Shown here piece after piece: positions 52,488 to 62,043 of a stretch of 64,000 nt of DNA. The stretch is from Xanthomarina gelatinilytica (GTDB lineage: Bacteria; Bacteroidota; Bacteroidia; Flavobacteriales; Flavobacteriaceae). A program made the position numbers and the translations under genes. The notes beneath the pieces are model-generated. The model was not told the DNA's origin and did no database searches. It saw only the letters and a list, made by a program, of their open reading frames with translations. The stretch is taken from the NCBI RefSeq assembly GCF_000348685.1, contig NZ_ANLA01000004.1:310001-374000 (forward strand), given 5' to 3'. The stretch's first letter is position 1. Each line of letters begins with the position of its first letter.

Positions 52488-54332
52488 ATGTGTGGTATTA
52501 TAGGATCGTTAAACAGGGAAGTTACAAAAGAGGTGTTAAGTGTCATACACCATAGAGGGCCAGATTATCAAAGCAGTTATAAATGGCAAAATGTTAGTTT
52601 GGGACATACCAGACTCTCCATTGTAGATTTATCTGAGGCGGGTAATCAACCCATGCAAACAGATTGTGGTAGATATAGCATTGTTTTTAATGGGGAGATA
52701 TATAACCATCAAGAGTTGCGAAAAGAACTAGAAGGAATAAATTTTAAAGGCCATTCAGATACAGAAACTATCCTTTATTACTTAAGGGAAAAGGGTATAG
52801 ATAGTGTTAAAAAATTTAATGGGATTTTTGCTTTTGGGTTTTTAGATAAATTACAAAATAAGCTCTTTATAGTGAGAGATCCTTTTGGTGTTAAGCCTGT
52901 ATATTACCATTCGTTAGAAAACGAGTTACATTCTTTTTCTTCAGAAATGAGGGGGTTATTTGCATTGGGAGCACCAAAGGAGCTTGATCACACCTTATTA
53001 TCTTCTTTTTTGAAACTTAAATATTCTCCCTCACCACTAACCTTATATAAAAACATTAAAAAAGTAGCTCCAGGAAGTGTTATTGAAGTAGATACTGAAT
53101 CTAAAAAGATACTATCGCAGTTTCATTTTGGTAAGGTTTCGGCTATTGATAATAATATTTCAGAAATCGACGCTTTAGAGCAATACGACTTTTTATTACG
53201 AAAAGCGATAAAAAGACAGTTAATGTCCGATGTTCCTATTTCATTGCTACTTAGTGGTGGTGTTGATTCTGCATTATTAGCAAAAATAGCAAAAGAAGAA
53301 TCTAGTGGGGACATACAAACCTATACTGCTGGCTATGTGGATGCAAATGATGATGTTAATGAACTGGATGATGCGGAAATTTCAGCGAAATATATTGGAG
53401 TTAAAAACACGAAAGTAATTCTTGATGAACAAGTATTTTTAAAAGAATTACCGCATTTAATAGATTCTGTTGAGGAACCTTTGGGGACACAATCCATTTT
53501 TCCTATCCATTTTTTGTCTAAGCAAATTAACAAAGATGGCTACAAAGTAACCTTAACTGGTCAAGGTGTTGATGAACCATGGGGAGGATACAATAGATAT
53601 AACCCACAAGAGCTTATAGAAACCCTAATGAAAAGGAAATCAGTTTTTAAAGGGTTACTGAGCAATGTAAAAAAAGATAGTTTTCGAAGAGCGGTAAAGG
53701 CTATTAATGCAAAGGATAGGATTGATGGCTTTACAGAGTCTTATTCGCTATTTGATGACACTATGTTAAGCAGCTTACTAAACCATAATAATTTTGATTT
53801 TAAGGGTAGGGATTTTACGAATAACTTAATTAAACAAAATTATGACCTGTATAATCTAGATTCAAGATCAGCTACTGCAGCCATGATGGTATTAGATGCG
53901 CGAATGAATTTGGCGGATGATTTATTAGTGTATACAGATAAAATATCTATGCAACATTCTATAGAGACACGCGTTCCATTTTTAGATATTGAATTGATGG
54001 CTTTTGCAGAAAGCTTACCTAATACTATGAAAGTAACCCTCTTTAAAAACAAAATACTTCACAAAAGACTGGCAGAGAGGTACTTGCCAAAGGAAATTAT
54101 ATATAGAAAGAAGCGAGGGTTTAAAACGCCAAGAAAACAATGGTTTAAGGGTGAAGTTGGAACCGCCTTAGAAAAGCATATTTTAGATTCATCAGGTATT
54201 TTTGGAGACATATTCAATAAAGCTGAAATATCAAATTATTTTAAGCTTCATAGAGAAGGTAAAGTAAATTATGAGAAACAATTATTCTCTCTTGTAGTTT
54301 TGTCTTATTGGATGAATGATAATTTTAATTAA
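52488..54332 (+). CDS. asnB: Asparagine synthase-type glutamine amidotransferase
   Basis: A 614-residue enzyme with the N-terminal Ntn-hydrolase glutaminase (catalytic Cys2 in M-C-G-I-I-G) and a C-terminal ATP-PPi synthetase domain (S-G-G-V-D-S-A near residues 256-262). Genes of this type inside polysaccharide loci are thought to amidate sugar carboxylates rather than make asparagine. With two uronate-forming dehydrogenases in the locus, that is a plausible reading here but is inference. Confidence 0.9.
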   Translation: MCGIIGSLNREVTKEVLSVIHHRGPDYQSSYKWQNVSLGHTRLSIVDLSEAGNQPMQTDCGRYSIVFNGEIYNHQELRKELEGINFKGHSDTETILYYLREKGIDSVKKFNGIFAFGFLDKLQNKLFIVRDPFGVKPVYYHSLENELHSFSSEMRGLFALGAPKELDHTLLSSFLKLKYSPSPLTLYKNIKKVAPGSVIEVDTESKKILSQFHFGKVSAIDNNISEIDALEQYDFLLRKAIKRQLMSDVPISLLLSGGVDSALLAKIAKEESSGDIQTYTAGYVDANDDVNELDDAEISAKYIGVKNTKVILDEQVFLKELPHLIDSVEEPLGTQSIFPIHFLSKQINKDGYKVTLTGQGVDEPWGGYNRYNPQELIETLMKRKSVFKGLLSNVKKDSFRRAVKAINAKDRIDGFTESYSLFDDTMLSSLLNHNNFDFKGRDFTNNLIKQNYDLYNLDSRSATAAMMVLDARMNLADDLLVYTDKISMQHSIETRVPFLDIELMAFAESLPNTMKVTLFKNKILHKRLAERYLPKEIIYRKKRGFKTPRKQWFKGEVGTALEKHILDSSGIFGDIFNKAEISNYFKLHREGKVNYEKQLFSLVVLSYWMNDNFN

Positions 54333-54484
54333 AATAAAAAAATTGATTTTATAGAAAACCATAAGTAATGATTAGTTTAAGATTGTTACCATTTAAGGTT
54401 TTCTTGAGAAAGAAAAATTCATTAAGATACTAATTCTGTTATATATGAATTTAGAAAAAAAGGATTAATCTTTATAGTACAATA

Positions 54485-55663
54485 TTGATACAGCAAGATA
54501 AAATTTCTAAAACATTACTATTCCTTGTAACATTTACCCTACCCATGTTTATGGGTTTGAACAATGTTGTGTTGGGGATATATCTAGTATGTATATTTTA
54601 TAACAGCTATAGGAACAAAAGTAGACCCAATTGGAGGCTTTTAAAAGGCTACCTTCCAATATTCTTTTTTTTTGTATTGGCACTCATAGCATCTGTTAAT
54701 AATACACATACATTCTTTTTAAAACACTTGGAAAGCTACTGGTCTTTTTTGTTAATACCCATAGCATTTAGTTTGCAACAGGAAGCCCCCAGGGTATTAA
54801 CTAAATATGCCTTTAAAGGACTAATTTACGGTTGTGCTGCAACCTTAATTTTATGTTATGGCAATGCTATTTTTGAAATTATTGCCTACAATGAACCTTG
54901 GAGCTATTTTTTAAGATGGCGCCATTTAAGTCATGATTTTACCGAAATAGCAGATACCCATCCAGCTTACTTAGGCTTGTTTATTTGTGCCTCAACCTAT
55001 TATTTATTATTTAAAGCTCCAGAGATTAGTAAAAAGCATAAAATTGCGTTCATCATTTTATTTTCTTTAGGCCTATTACAACTAACAAGCCGATTGGCGC
55101 TTTTTATATATGTTTTAGTCTTTGGTATCTATTTTGTTTCCAAAGCCACCAATTTAAAAAAACAACTAGGTCTTTTTATTGTTTTTTTAGGGATTACCAT
55201 TAGCTTGTTTTTTTCATATGGGAGTGACTATTTAAAAGAACGCCTTTTTTCTGTTCAATCCATTGAAAAAGATGATAGGTTTGAAAGGCTTCAAATTTCT
55301 TATGAGATCTTTAAAGAGTACCCGATTTTTGGAGTTGGTTTTGACAAGATTGATTCCCTGCGAGTAGAAAAATATACTGAACATGGCTATATTGTTGCTG
55401 CACATTATAAATACAATGCCCATAACCAGTTTATGGAATATTTAAGTGTTAATGGCATTATAGGGGGCTTGATATATGTGTTGGTTTTTGGCTATCTTGT
55501 TATCATTGCCCTTAAGCAAAAAGATTACTTGTTTTTGTTTATAATAATGACTTTTATCATGGCCAATATAACAGAATCAATGATGGTAAGAATTAAGGGA
55601 ATTGAATATTTTGCGTTATTTGTTTCCTTGTTTTTAAATAAACAACTTATACATAAAACTTAG
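54485..55663 (+). CDS. O-antigen ligase/polymerase family membrane protein 2
   Basis: A 392-residue membrane protein with about 10 hydrophobic segments. The H-P-A-Y-L-G-L-F segment before the large periplasmic loop and Y-N-A-H-N-Q-F-M-E-Y after it match the O-antigen ligase (RfaL/WaaL) domain. The start is TTG, about 150 bp after asnB. Together with the protein at 49677, this gives one polymerase and one ligase, or two polymerases. Confidence 0.82.
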   Translation: MIQQDKISKTLLFLVTFTLPMFMGLNNVVLGIYLVCIFYNSYRNKSRPNWRLLKGYLPIFFFFVLALIASVNNTHTFFLKHLESYWSFLLIPIAFSLQQEAPRVLTKYAFKGLIYGCAATLILCYGNAIFEIIAYNEPWSYFLRWRHLSHDFTEIADTHPAYLGLFICASTYYLLFKAPEISKKHKIAFIILFSLGLLQLTSRLALFIYVLVFGIYFVSKATNLKKQLGLFIVFLGITISLFFSYGSDYLKERLFSVQSIEKDDRFERLQISYEIFKEYPIFGVGFDKIDSLRVEKYTEHGYIVAAHYKYNAHNQFMEYLSVNGIIGGLIYVLVFGYLVIIALKQKDYLFLFIIMTFIMANITESMMVRIKGIEYFALFVSLFLNKQLIHKT

Positions 55664-55735
55664 TTGAACAAGTTTGTATTGGATTGCAAAGCCCTTCATT
55701 TTAACCTTATAAACTTTACTTTTGTAATTCATATT

Positions 55736-55893
55736 GGCTATAAGCCATATGCTGTAAGCCGTAAGCCATAAGCTATAGCCTAAAGCCTAAAGCGTAAAGC
55801 ATATAGCGTAAAGCTTTATTTCAACTTCAATAGTAGTATTGAGTACTAAGCTATAAGCCGTAAGCCATATGTTATAAGCGATATGCCAAGCCT
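55736..55893. repeat. Heptad arrays without an associated gene
   Basis: Two arrays of degenerate 7-bp units (AGCCATA, AGCCGTA, GCCTAAA and similar) at 55736-55815 and 55844-55893 are separated by about 28 bp. They are the same family as the arrays that bracket the four-helix-bundle gene at 45 kb. The rest of the 381-bp gap (55664-56044) holds only the ugd promoter. Confidence 0.82.
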
Positions 55894-56018
55894 AGAGATG
55901 CAACCATTCCAACAATTAGCAAATGGCAATCACTAATAATTTGTAATTTGTTATTCCTCCATTTACTACCCTTCAGGAATTAAGATTTTATTTTAAGCAA
56001 CAAACTCTATTTATTTGT

Positions 56019-56026
56019 TATTTTTG
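56019..56026 (+). promoter_or_regulatory. Candidate -7 element for ugd
   Basis: TATTTTTG matches TAnnTTTG and lies 18 bp before the ATG at 56045. Confidence 0.45.
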
Positions 56027-56044
56027 TTTTAAAAAGCAATTTAA

Positions 56045-57442
56045 ATGAACATTAAAAACATCTGTTGCATAGGTGCAGGATACGTTGGCGGACCGACGAT
56101 GGCAGTTATAGCTCAAAAATGTCCACATATAAAAGTTACAGTTGTAGATATCAATGAGGCAAGAATAGCTGCTTGGAATGCTGCGGATTTAAGCAAATTA
56201 CCAGTTTTTGAACCAGGTTTAGACAAGATTGTTGAAGAAGCTAGAGGAAGAAACCTCTTTTTTTCCACTGAAGTTGACAAGGCCATAGACGAAGCTGACA
56301 TGATATTTATATCGGTCAATACACCAACCAAAACTTATGGCAAGGGGAAAGGGATGGCAGCCGATTTAAAATATATTGAATTATGTGCGCGTCAAATAGC
56401 TAGGGTTGCAAAGCAAGACAAAATTATCGTTGAAAAATCGACACTTCCAGTACGCACAGCTTCAGCTATTAAAAGTATTTTGGATCAAACTGGAAACCAT
56501 GTACAGTTTCAGATATTATCAAACCCGGAGTTTTTGGCTGAAGGAACAGCTGTTGCGGATCTATTACATCCAGACAGAGTCCTAATAGGAGGTGATATGT
56601 CTCCAGAGGGAGAGAAAGCCATTCAAGCCTTGGTTGCTATTTATGCACATTGGGTGCCCAAAGAAAATATATTGACAACCAATGTGTGGTCGTCAGAATT
56701 ATCAAAGCTTACAGCCAATGCCTTTTTAGCACAGCGGGTTTCTTCAATAAATGCCATGTCCGAACTTTGTGAAAAAACAGGTGCAGATATTGATGAGGTT
56801 GCCAAAGCTATAGGGATGGATAGCCGCATTGGGCCAAAATTTTTAAAAGCCTCTGTTGGATTTGGAGGTTCCTGTTTTAAAAAGGACATTTTAAATTTAG
56901 TGTATATTGCTAAAAGTTATGGTTTGAATGCCGTTGCTGATTATTGGGAGCAGGTTATTTTGATGAATGAGCATCAAAAACAGCGATTTTCAGATAATAT
57001 TGTCAGTACGCTTTATAATACCGTATCTGGTAAAAAAATTGCATTTTTAGGTTGGGCATTTAAGAAGGACACTAATGATACCCGAGAGTCTGCAGCCATT
57101 AAAGTGGCGGATAATTTATTAAGTGAACAAGCTGAAATAACTGTTTTTGATCCTAAAGTTGTTGCAGAGCGTATCTATGCTGATTTAGAATATTTAAACA
57201 CGAGATCCATAGCGGAAAACAAAAAGCTTTTAAAAGTTTCAAACAATCCTTATGAAGCCTGTGAGAATGCCCATGCTATTGCTGTATTAACGGAGTGGGA
57301 CGAGTTTAAAACGTATGATTGGAATCGCATTTATGATCGGATGCAAAAACCTGCTTTTATTTTTGATGGCAGAGGGATTTTAGATAAAATATCTTTAGAA
57401 TCCATTGGTTTTGTATATTATAAAATAGGAACTGGGGATTAA
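56045..57442 (+). CDS. ugd: UDP-glucose 6-dehydrogenase (eukaryote-like type)
   Basis: A 465-residue NAD-dependent enzyme that oxidises UDP-glucose to UDP-glucuronate. The NAD motif is G-A-G-Y-V-G-G-P-T (10-18) and the catalytic Cys277 lies in F-G-G-S-C-F-K-K-D, one position from Cys276 of human [16 protein letters not shown]-type and F-L-A-E-G-T-A segments are present. The longer, animal-like sequence clearly separates it from the AlgD-type gene at 39671. The stop codon abuts the UXS gene. Confidence 0.95.
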   Translation: MNIKNICCIGAGYVGGPTMAVIAQKCPHIKVTVVDINEARIAAWNAADLSKLPVFEPGLDKIVEEARGRNLFFSTEVDKAIDEADMIFISVNTPTKTYGKGKGMAADLKYIELCARQIARVAKQDKIIVEKSTLPVRTASAIKSILDQTGNHVQFQILSNPEFLAEGTAVADLLHPDRVLIGGDMSPEGEKAIQALVAIYAHWVPKENILTTNVWSSELSKLTANAFLAQRVSSINAMSELCEKTGADIDEVAKAIGMDSRIGPKFLKASVGFGGSCFKKDILNLVYIAKSYGLNAVADYWEQVILMNEHQKQRFSDNIVSTLYNTVSGKKIAFLGWAFKKDTNDTRESAAIKVADNLLSEQAEITVFDPKVVAERIYADLEYLNTRSIAENKKLLKVSNNPYEACENAHAIAVLTEWDEFKTYDWNRIYDRMQKPAFIFDGRGILDKISLESIGFVYYKIGTGD

Positions 57443-57454
57443 TTGGATTTAGAG

Positions 57455-58441
57455 ATGAAAAGAGTATTAATTACTGGAGCAGCTGGTTTTTTGGGATCGC
57501 ATTTATGTGACAAATTTATAGATGAAGGATTTCAAGTCATTGGAATGGATAACTTTATCACTGGAGACTTAAAGAATATCAATCATCTATTAAATCACCC
57601 TCATTTTCAGCTTATAGAACACGATGTGACCGAATTTGTGAAAATTGAAGGAGAACTGCATTATATATTACATTTCGCTTCTCCAGCCAGTCCTATAGAT
57701 TATTTAAAAATCCCCATACAAACCTTAAAAGTAGGCTCTTTAGGAACACACAATTTATTAGGTTTAGCAAAAGCGAAAAAAGCTAGAATTTTAATTGCCT
57801 CCACTTCTGAGGTTTATGGAGATCCATTGGTTCACCCACAAAGTGAAGACTATTATGGCAATGTAAACACTATTGGACCTAGAGGTGTTTATGATGAAGC
57901 CAAACGGTTTCAGGAATCCATAACCATGGCATACCATCGTTTTCACGGCTTGGAAACCCGAATTGTACGTATTTTTAATACCTATGGACCAAGGATGAGA
58001 TTGAATGATGGACGAGTCATTCCAGCTTTTATTGGTCAGGCACTAAGAGGGGAAAATCTAACAATTTTTGGGGATGGATTACAAACCCGATCTTTTTGCT
58101 ATGTTTCTGACCAAGTAGAAGGTATTTATAAACTGTTATTTAGTGATTATGTTTATCCTGTAAATATTGGAAATCCAAGTGAAATTACCATAAAGGATTT
58201 TGCAGATGAAATTATAAAATTAACAGGAACCCATCAAAAAGTAATTTATAAAGAACTTCCAAAAGATGATCCTTTGCAAAGACAACCAGATATTTCTTTG
58301 GCAAAAAAACTCCTAAATTGGGAGCCAAAAGTTAGTAGGGAAGAAGGGATGTTTAAAACCTATCAATATTTTAAAAGCTTATCCAAAGAAGAGCTGCATA
58401 AAAGTGAGCATAAAGACTTTACAAAACACATTAAAATATAG
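57455..58441 (+). CDS. UDP-glucuronate decarboxylase (UDP-xylose synthase)
   Basis: A 328-residue extended SDR. From the ATG at 57455 it begins [30 protein letters not shown] and Y146-D-E-A-K150 are signatures of UXS enzymes, which convert UDP-glucuronate to UDP-xylose. A TTG at 57443 is a possible earlier start. The product of the preceding gene is its substrate. Confidence 0.93.
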   Translation: MKRVLITGAAGFLGSHLCDKFIDEGFQVIGMDNFITGDLKNINHLLNHPHFQLIEHDVTEFVKIEGELHYILHFASPASPIDYLKIPIQTLKVGSLGTHNLLGLAKAKKARILIASTSEVYGDPLVHPQSEDYYGNVNTIGPRGVYDEAKRFQESITMAYHRFHGLETRIVRIFNTYGPRMRLNDGRVIPAFIGQALRGENLTIFGDGLQTRSFCYVSDQVEGIYKLLFSDYVYPVNIGNPSEITIKDFADEIIKLTGTHQKVIYKELPKDDPLQRQPDISLAKKLLNWEPKVSREEGMFKTYQYFKSLSKEELHKSEHKDFTKHIKI

Positions 58442-59799
58442 TGACTACATTCAAGCAAGGTAGATATTCAGGATATTTAAAACACATTTCATACTTTATA
58501 GATTTAAGTATTATAAATGGGTTGGCCTTACTGTATTTTTTTAAAACGGTAGAGCCCATAAAATTTGTTTTAATCATATCCGTTTCTTGGGTGATTTTAT
58601 CTATTTATTCAAAATTTTACGAAGTACATAGATATTCCAGGGAAATTACCATTGCCTCTTTAATTTTAAAACAGCTGTTTTTATTTACTTTACTCATGTT
58701 CGCATTTTCAGGACTTAATCTTGAGCTGAAAATACAACCTATAACTATTTTAAAATATACCTTATTAACTTTATTTTTAATTGGGGTATCCAAATTTGCT
58801 TTGTATTACCTACTTCAAAAATATAGATCATCTTTTGGTGGAAACTACAGAATTACTGCTATTATTGGTAAGAACAAACAAACTTTGGCATTGGAGAATT
58901 TTTTCAACAATAACCCAGAATATGGTTATGTTCATAAAAAAACCTTTAATGTTAAAGACAAAGAGACCTTTAGTTTGGAAGCCTGTTTCAATTTCATCAT
59001 TAAAGAATCCATAGATGAAATTTACTGTTCCATATCAGAACTTTCTAATTCTCAAGTTTTGAAAATAATCGATTTTGCAGATAATAATCTAAAAATCCTG
59101 AAGTTTTTACCAGACAATAAAGACATTCATTCCAAAAAACTGAAATATGAGTATTATGATTATATTCCAGTGCTTTCCTTAAGGAACATTCCCTTGGAAG
59201 ATTCTGTAAACAAATTTGTGAAGCGGACATTTGATATTTTATTTTCCTCCTTGGTCATCATTTTCTTATTATCATGGTTAACTCCATTAATAGCCATACT
59301 CATAAAGTTGGAATCCAAAGGGCCAGTGTTTTTTAAACAGTCCAGAAACGGGTTTAATTACAAAGAATTTGATTGTTATAAGTTTCGTTCCATGATGCCC
59401 AATAAAGACGCTCATTTATATCAGGCCACTAGGGGCGATCAGCGTGTAACAAAAGTGGGGAAGTTTATAAGAAAAACCAGTATAGATGAACTGCCACAAT
59501 TTTTTAATGTGCTTTTTGGGGATATGTCGGTTGTGGGACCAAGACCTCATATGGTGAGTCATACGAACATGTACGCCAAAAAAATTGATAAATTCATGGT
59601 AAGGCATTTTGTAAAACCAGGCATTACAGGTTTGGCACAAATTAGTGGGTATAGAGGCGAAGTTGAAACAGACAAGGATATTATTGGTCGTGTTAAATAC
59701 GATATTTTCTATATAGAAAGTTGGTCTTTGTTATTGGATCTTAAAATTATCCTTAAAACTTTTATAAACGCGGTTAAAGGTGAAGAAAAAGCCTATTAG
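58441..59799 (+). CDS. Polyprenyl-phosphate sugar-1-phosphate transferase (priming enzyme)
   Basis: A 452-residue membrane protein starting at GTG that overlaps the UXS stop by one base. The N-terminal half has about four membrane helices. A fifth precedes a cytoplasmic catalytic domain with K-R-T-F-D-I-L-F, Y-K-F-R-S-M and the P-Q-F-F-N-V-L-x-G-D-M-S-V-V-G-P-R-P segment of the bacterial sugar transferase family (WcaJ/WbaP type). It would load the first sugar phosphate, often glucose, onto undecaprenyl phosphate. Its end overlaps a convergent gene by 26 bp. Confidence 0.92.
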   Translation: MTTFKQGRYSGYLKHISYFIDLSIINGLALLYFFKTVEPIKFVLIISVSWVILSIYSKFYEVHRYSREITIASLILKQLFLFTLLMFAFSGLNLELKIQPITILKYTLLTLFLIGVSKFALYYLLQKYRSSFGGNYRITAIIGKNKQTLALENFFNNNPEYGYVHKKTFNVKDKETFSLEACFNFIIKESIDEIYCSISELSNSQVLKIIDFADNNLKILKFLPDNKDIHSKKLKYEYYDYIPVLSLRNIPLEDSVNKFVKRTFDILFSSLVIIFLLSWLTPLIAILIKLESKGPVFFKQSRNGFNYKEFDCYKFRSMMPNKDAHLYQATRGDQRVTKVGKFIRKTSIDELPQFFNVLFGDMSVVGPRPHMVSHTNMYAKKIDKFMVRHFVKPGITGLAQISGYRGEVETDKDIIGRVKYDIFYIESWSLLLDLKIILKTFINAVKGEEKAY

Positions 59800-60949
59800 T
59801 TAGTTTTTTTAACTGCATGTTGAAATCAAATGCTTGCAGAGCTGTTTTTCTTATTTTTTCTTTTAAAGCAACATTTAAATCTTCTTTTTTAATTTTTGAA
59901 ATTTGATCATTTAAAGCTGCATAGTCTCCAGCTTTGGCTGTCCAGCCCAACTCAAACCTTCTAACCATATCTTCGCCTTCACCACCACCAAAGTAAAGAA
60001 TAGGGAGTCCCAATCTGGCATATTCAAATATTTTTGAAGGTACAGAGCCATAAATCCTATTTAACAAAGGGATAATGGTTACATCGTATTTTAAAAGCTC
60101 CTTATGGAGTTCTTTCCTTGAAATTTCACCATGATAAAAAATGGGTAAGTTGGGATGTTTGGCTATAAATTTTTCTATTTTGGACTGTTCGGCTCCAGCA
60201 CCATAAATATGAAACTCCAACTTGGAATAATCCAACGCTTCGCAAAGCTTATAAATTCCCTGTGCCATGCCTAACAATCCAGCATATACCATAGTAATCT
60301 TTTCAGGGGAGTTTGTGTTGTTTTCAATCTTGGGAGGATTGAAATTAGGATAATTTCTATATAAATAAGTTTCTTTATGTGGTGAAAGGGTTTTAATATG
60401 CTCTAAAATCTCTTCGCTTTGTCCCAGTATGATAGTTGCTTTTTTATAATTGTAACGTTCAATCTTTTCAAGTATTTTGTAACTAAAATTCTTTTTAAAA
60501 GCACCTAGTTCCAGTCCAGCAATAGGCCATAAATCACTAACATTTAAAATAAGTTTCCTGTGTTTTGACTTTAAAAATAACATATTGGTAAAAGCCACCA
60601 ATAAAGGAGGCGATTGTACAATAACAGTTTTTGGTATCTTATTCCAAACAAAAAACCAAACCAAACTAAAGCTATAAGATAACATAGCAAATAAACGTAA
60701 AAATTTGTTTTTGGAATTACTTGCATAAAGCCATAATCTGTGTATGGTTATTTGGTTTTCAACAGTAGTTGTTTTAAACTTCCCTTTATGTTTTGGAAAT
60801 ATTTTTCCTGTCGGATAATTAGGTAAAGGGGTTATTACAGAGACTTTGTAACCTTCTTTTTGTAAGCCTTCTGACAGATGAAACATCCTATTGGAAGCAG
60901 CTCCAGTTTCAGGTGGAAAATAACTTGTAACAATTAAAATCTCTTTCAC
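59774..60949 (-). CDS. GT4-family glycosyltransferase (WcaI/PIG-A type)
   Basis: A 391-residue GT-B enzyme. The N-terminus L-I-V-T-S-Y-F-P-P-E-T-G-A-A-S-N-R is typical of the WcaI-like group, and the C-terminal half carries the E-Y-A-R-L-G-L-P-I-L-Y donor-site region. It is the last gene of a three-gene leftward operon, with a 4-bp overlap with wecB. Confidence 0.9.
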   Translation of the reverse strand: MKEILIVTSYFPPETGAASNRMFHLSEGLQKEGYKVSVITPLPNYPTGKIFPKHKGKFKTTTVENQITIHRLWLYASNSKNKFLRLFAMLSYSFSLVWFFVWNKIPKTVIVQSPPLLVAFTNMLFLKSKHRKLILNVSDLWPIAGLELGAFKKNFSYKILEKIERYNYKKATIILGQSEEILEHIKTLSPHKETYLYRNYPNFNPPKIENNTNSPEKITMVYAGLLGMAQGIYKLCEALDYSKLEFHIYGAGAEQSKIEKFIAKHPNLPIFYHGEISRKELHKELLKYDVTIIPLLNRIYGSVPSKIFEYARLGLPILYFGGGEGEDMVRRFELGWTAKAGDYAALNDQISKIKKEDLNVALKEKIRKTALQAFDFNMQLKKLTNRLFLHL

Positions 60950-62043
60950 AACAGTTTGAAAATTTCCATTATATGATCAACTATTCTAATAGCGGCTTTT
61001 CCATCCCATAACTCTGGTGCCTTTCCTTGTTTCCAATGGCCAGAATAAAGCTTATAAAACGCCTGTGATATTTTTTCAGGGTCATTTCCAACCAGAACAT
61101 TCGTTCCTATGTCACATGTTTCAGGACGTTCTGTAGAATTACGAAGTGTCATGCAAGGCACATTCATTACGGTTGTTTCTTCAGTAATACCTCCTGAGTC
61201 TGTTAAAACTGCCTTGGCATGTTTTACTAAATAGTTAAACTCCAAGTAACCCAAAGGGCTCATGTAATGTAAGTTTTTAAAATCTAGTTTTAAACCTTTT
61301 AAGAATTTCTGTGTTCTTGGATGTACTGGAAAAATTATGGGATATTTTTCCCCAAGCTCGGCAATTTGAAGAATTAGTTTTTTTAGCTGTACTTCTTCAT
61401 CTACATTGCTTGGTCTGTGAAGTGTTAGAACAAAATAAGATTTTTCTTGTAGATTTAATTCTTCCCAAACAGGGGGCTTTTTAAATCTGGTTTCATTTTT
61501 CAAAAGTGTGTCTATCATGACATTTCCAACAAAATAGATGTTGTTTTTAGAAACGCCCATTTTTTCTAAATTGGTGTTGGCATGGGTAGAGGTTGTAAAA
61601 AAATAATCGGTTAAGTTATCTGTAACAATTCTATTGATTTCTTCCGGCATATTCATGTCTCCAGAACGGATACCTGCTTCCACATGGGCTACTTTTACAC
61701 CTGCTTTTTTTGCTACAATGGTACAAGCCATGGTTGAGGTAACATCTCCAACCACTAATACCAAATGTGTTGGGTGTTGTTTCAACTCTTTCTCAAACCC
61801 TATCATAATAGCAGCTGTTTGTTCTGCTTGAGATCCACTTTTAACATCTAAATTGATATCAGGAAATGGGATGTTCAGTTCTTCAAAAAATGTGTCACTC
61901 AAGTTTTTATCATAATGTTGTCCTGTATGGACCAATCTAAATGAGAGATCAAAACCTTCAGACTTTTTCTGTTTAATGGCTTCAATAATTGGAGCTATTT
62001 TCATGAAATTTGGTCGTGCACCAGCAACTATGGTAATATTCAT
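60946..62043 (-). CDS. wecB: UDP-N-acetylglucosamine 2-epimerase (non-hydrolysing)
   Basis: A 365-residue GT-B-fold epimerase that interconverts UDP-GlcNAc and UDP-ManNAc. The G-A-R-P-N-F-M-K (8-15), H-V-E-A-G-I-R-S, T-D-S-G-G-I-T-E-E and H-P-R-T segments are diagnostic. The predicted product adds N-acetylmannosamine to the sugar set. No WecC-type dehydrogenase follows, so ManNAc itself may be used. Confidence 0.95.
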   Translation of the reverse strand: MNITIVAGARPNFMKIAPIIEAIKQKKSEGFDLSFRLVHTGQHYDKNLSDTFFEELNIPFPDINLDVKSGSQAEQTAAIMIGFEKELKQHPTHLVLVVGDVTSTMACTIVAKKAGVKVAHVEAGIRSGDMNMPEEINRIVTDNLTDYFFTTSTHANTNLEKMGVSKNNIYFVGNVMIDTLLKNETRFKKPPVWEELNLQEKSYFVLTLHRPSNVDEEVQLKKLILQIAELGEKYPIIFPVHPRTQKFLKGLKLDFKNLHYMSPLGYLEFNYLVKHAKAVLTDSGGITEETTVMNVPCMTLRNSTERPETCDIGTNVLVGNDPEKISQAFYKLYSGHWKQGKAPELWDGKAAIRIVDHIMEIFKLL

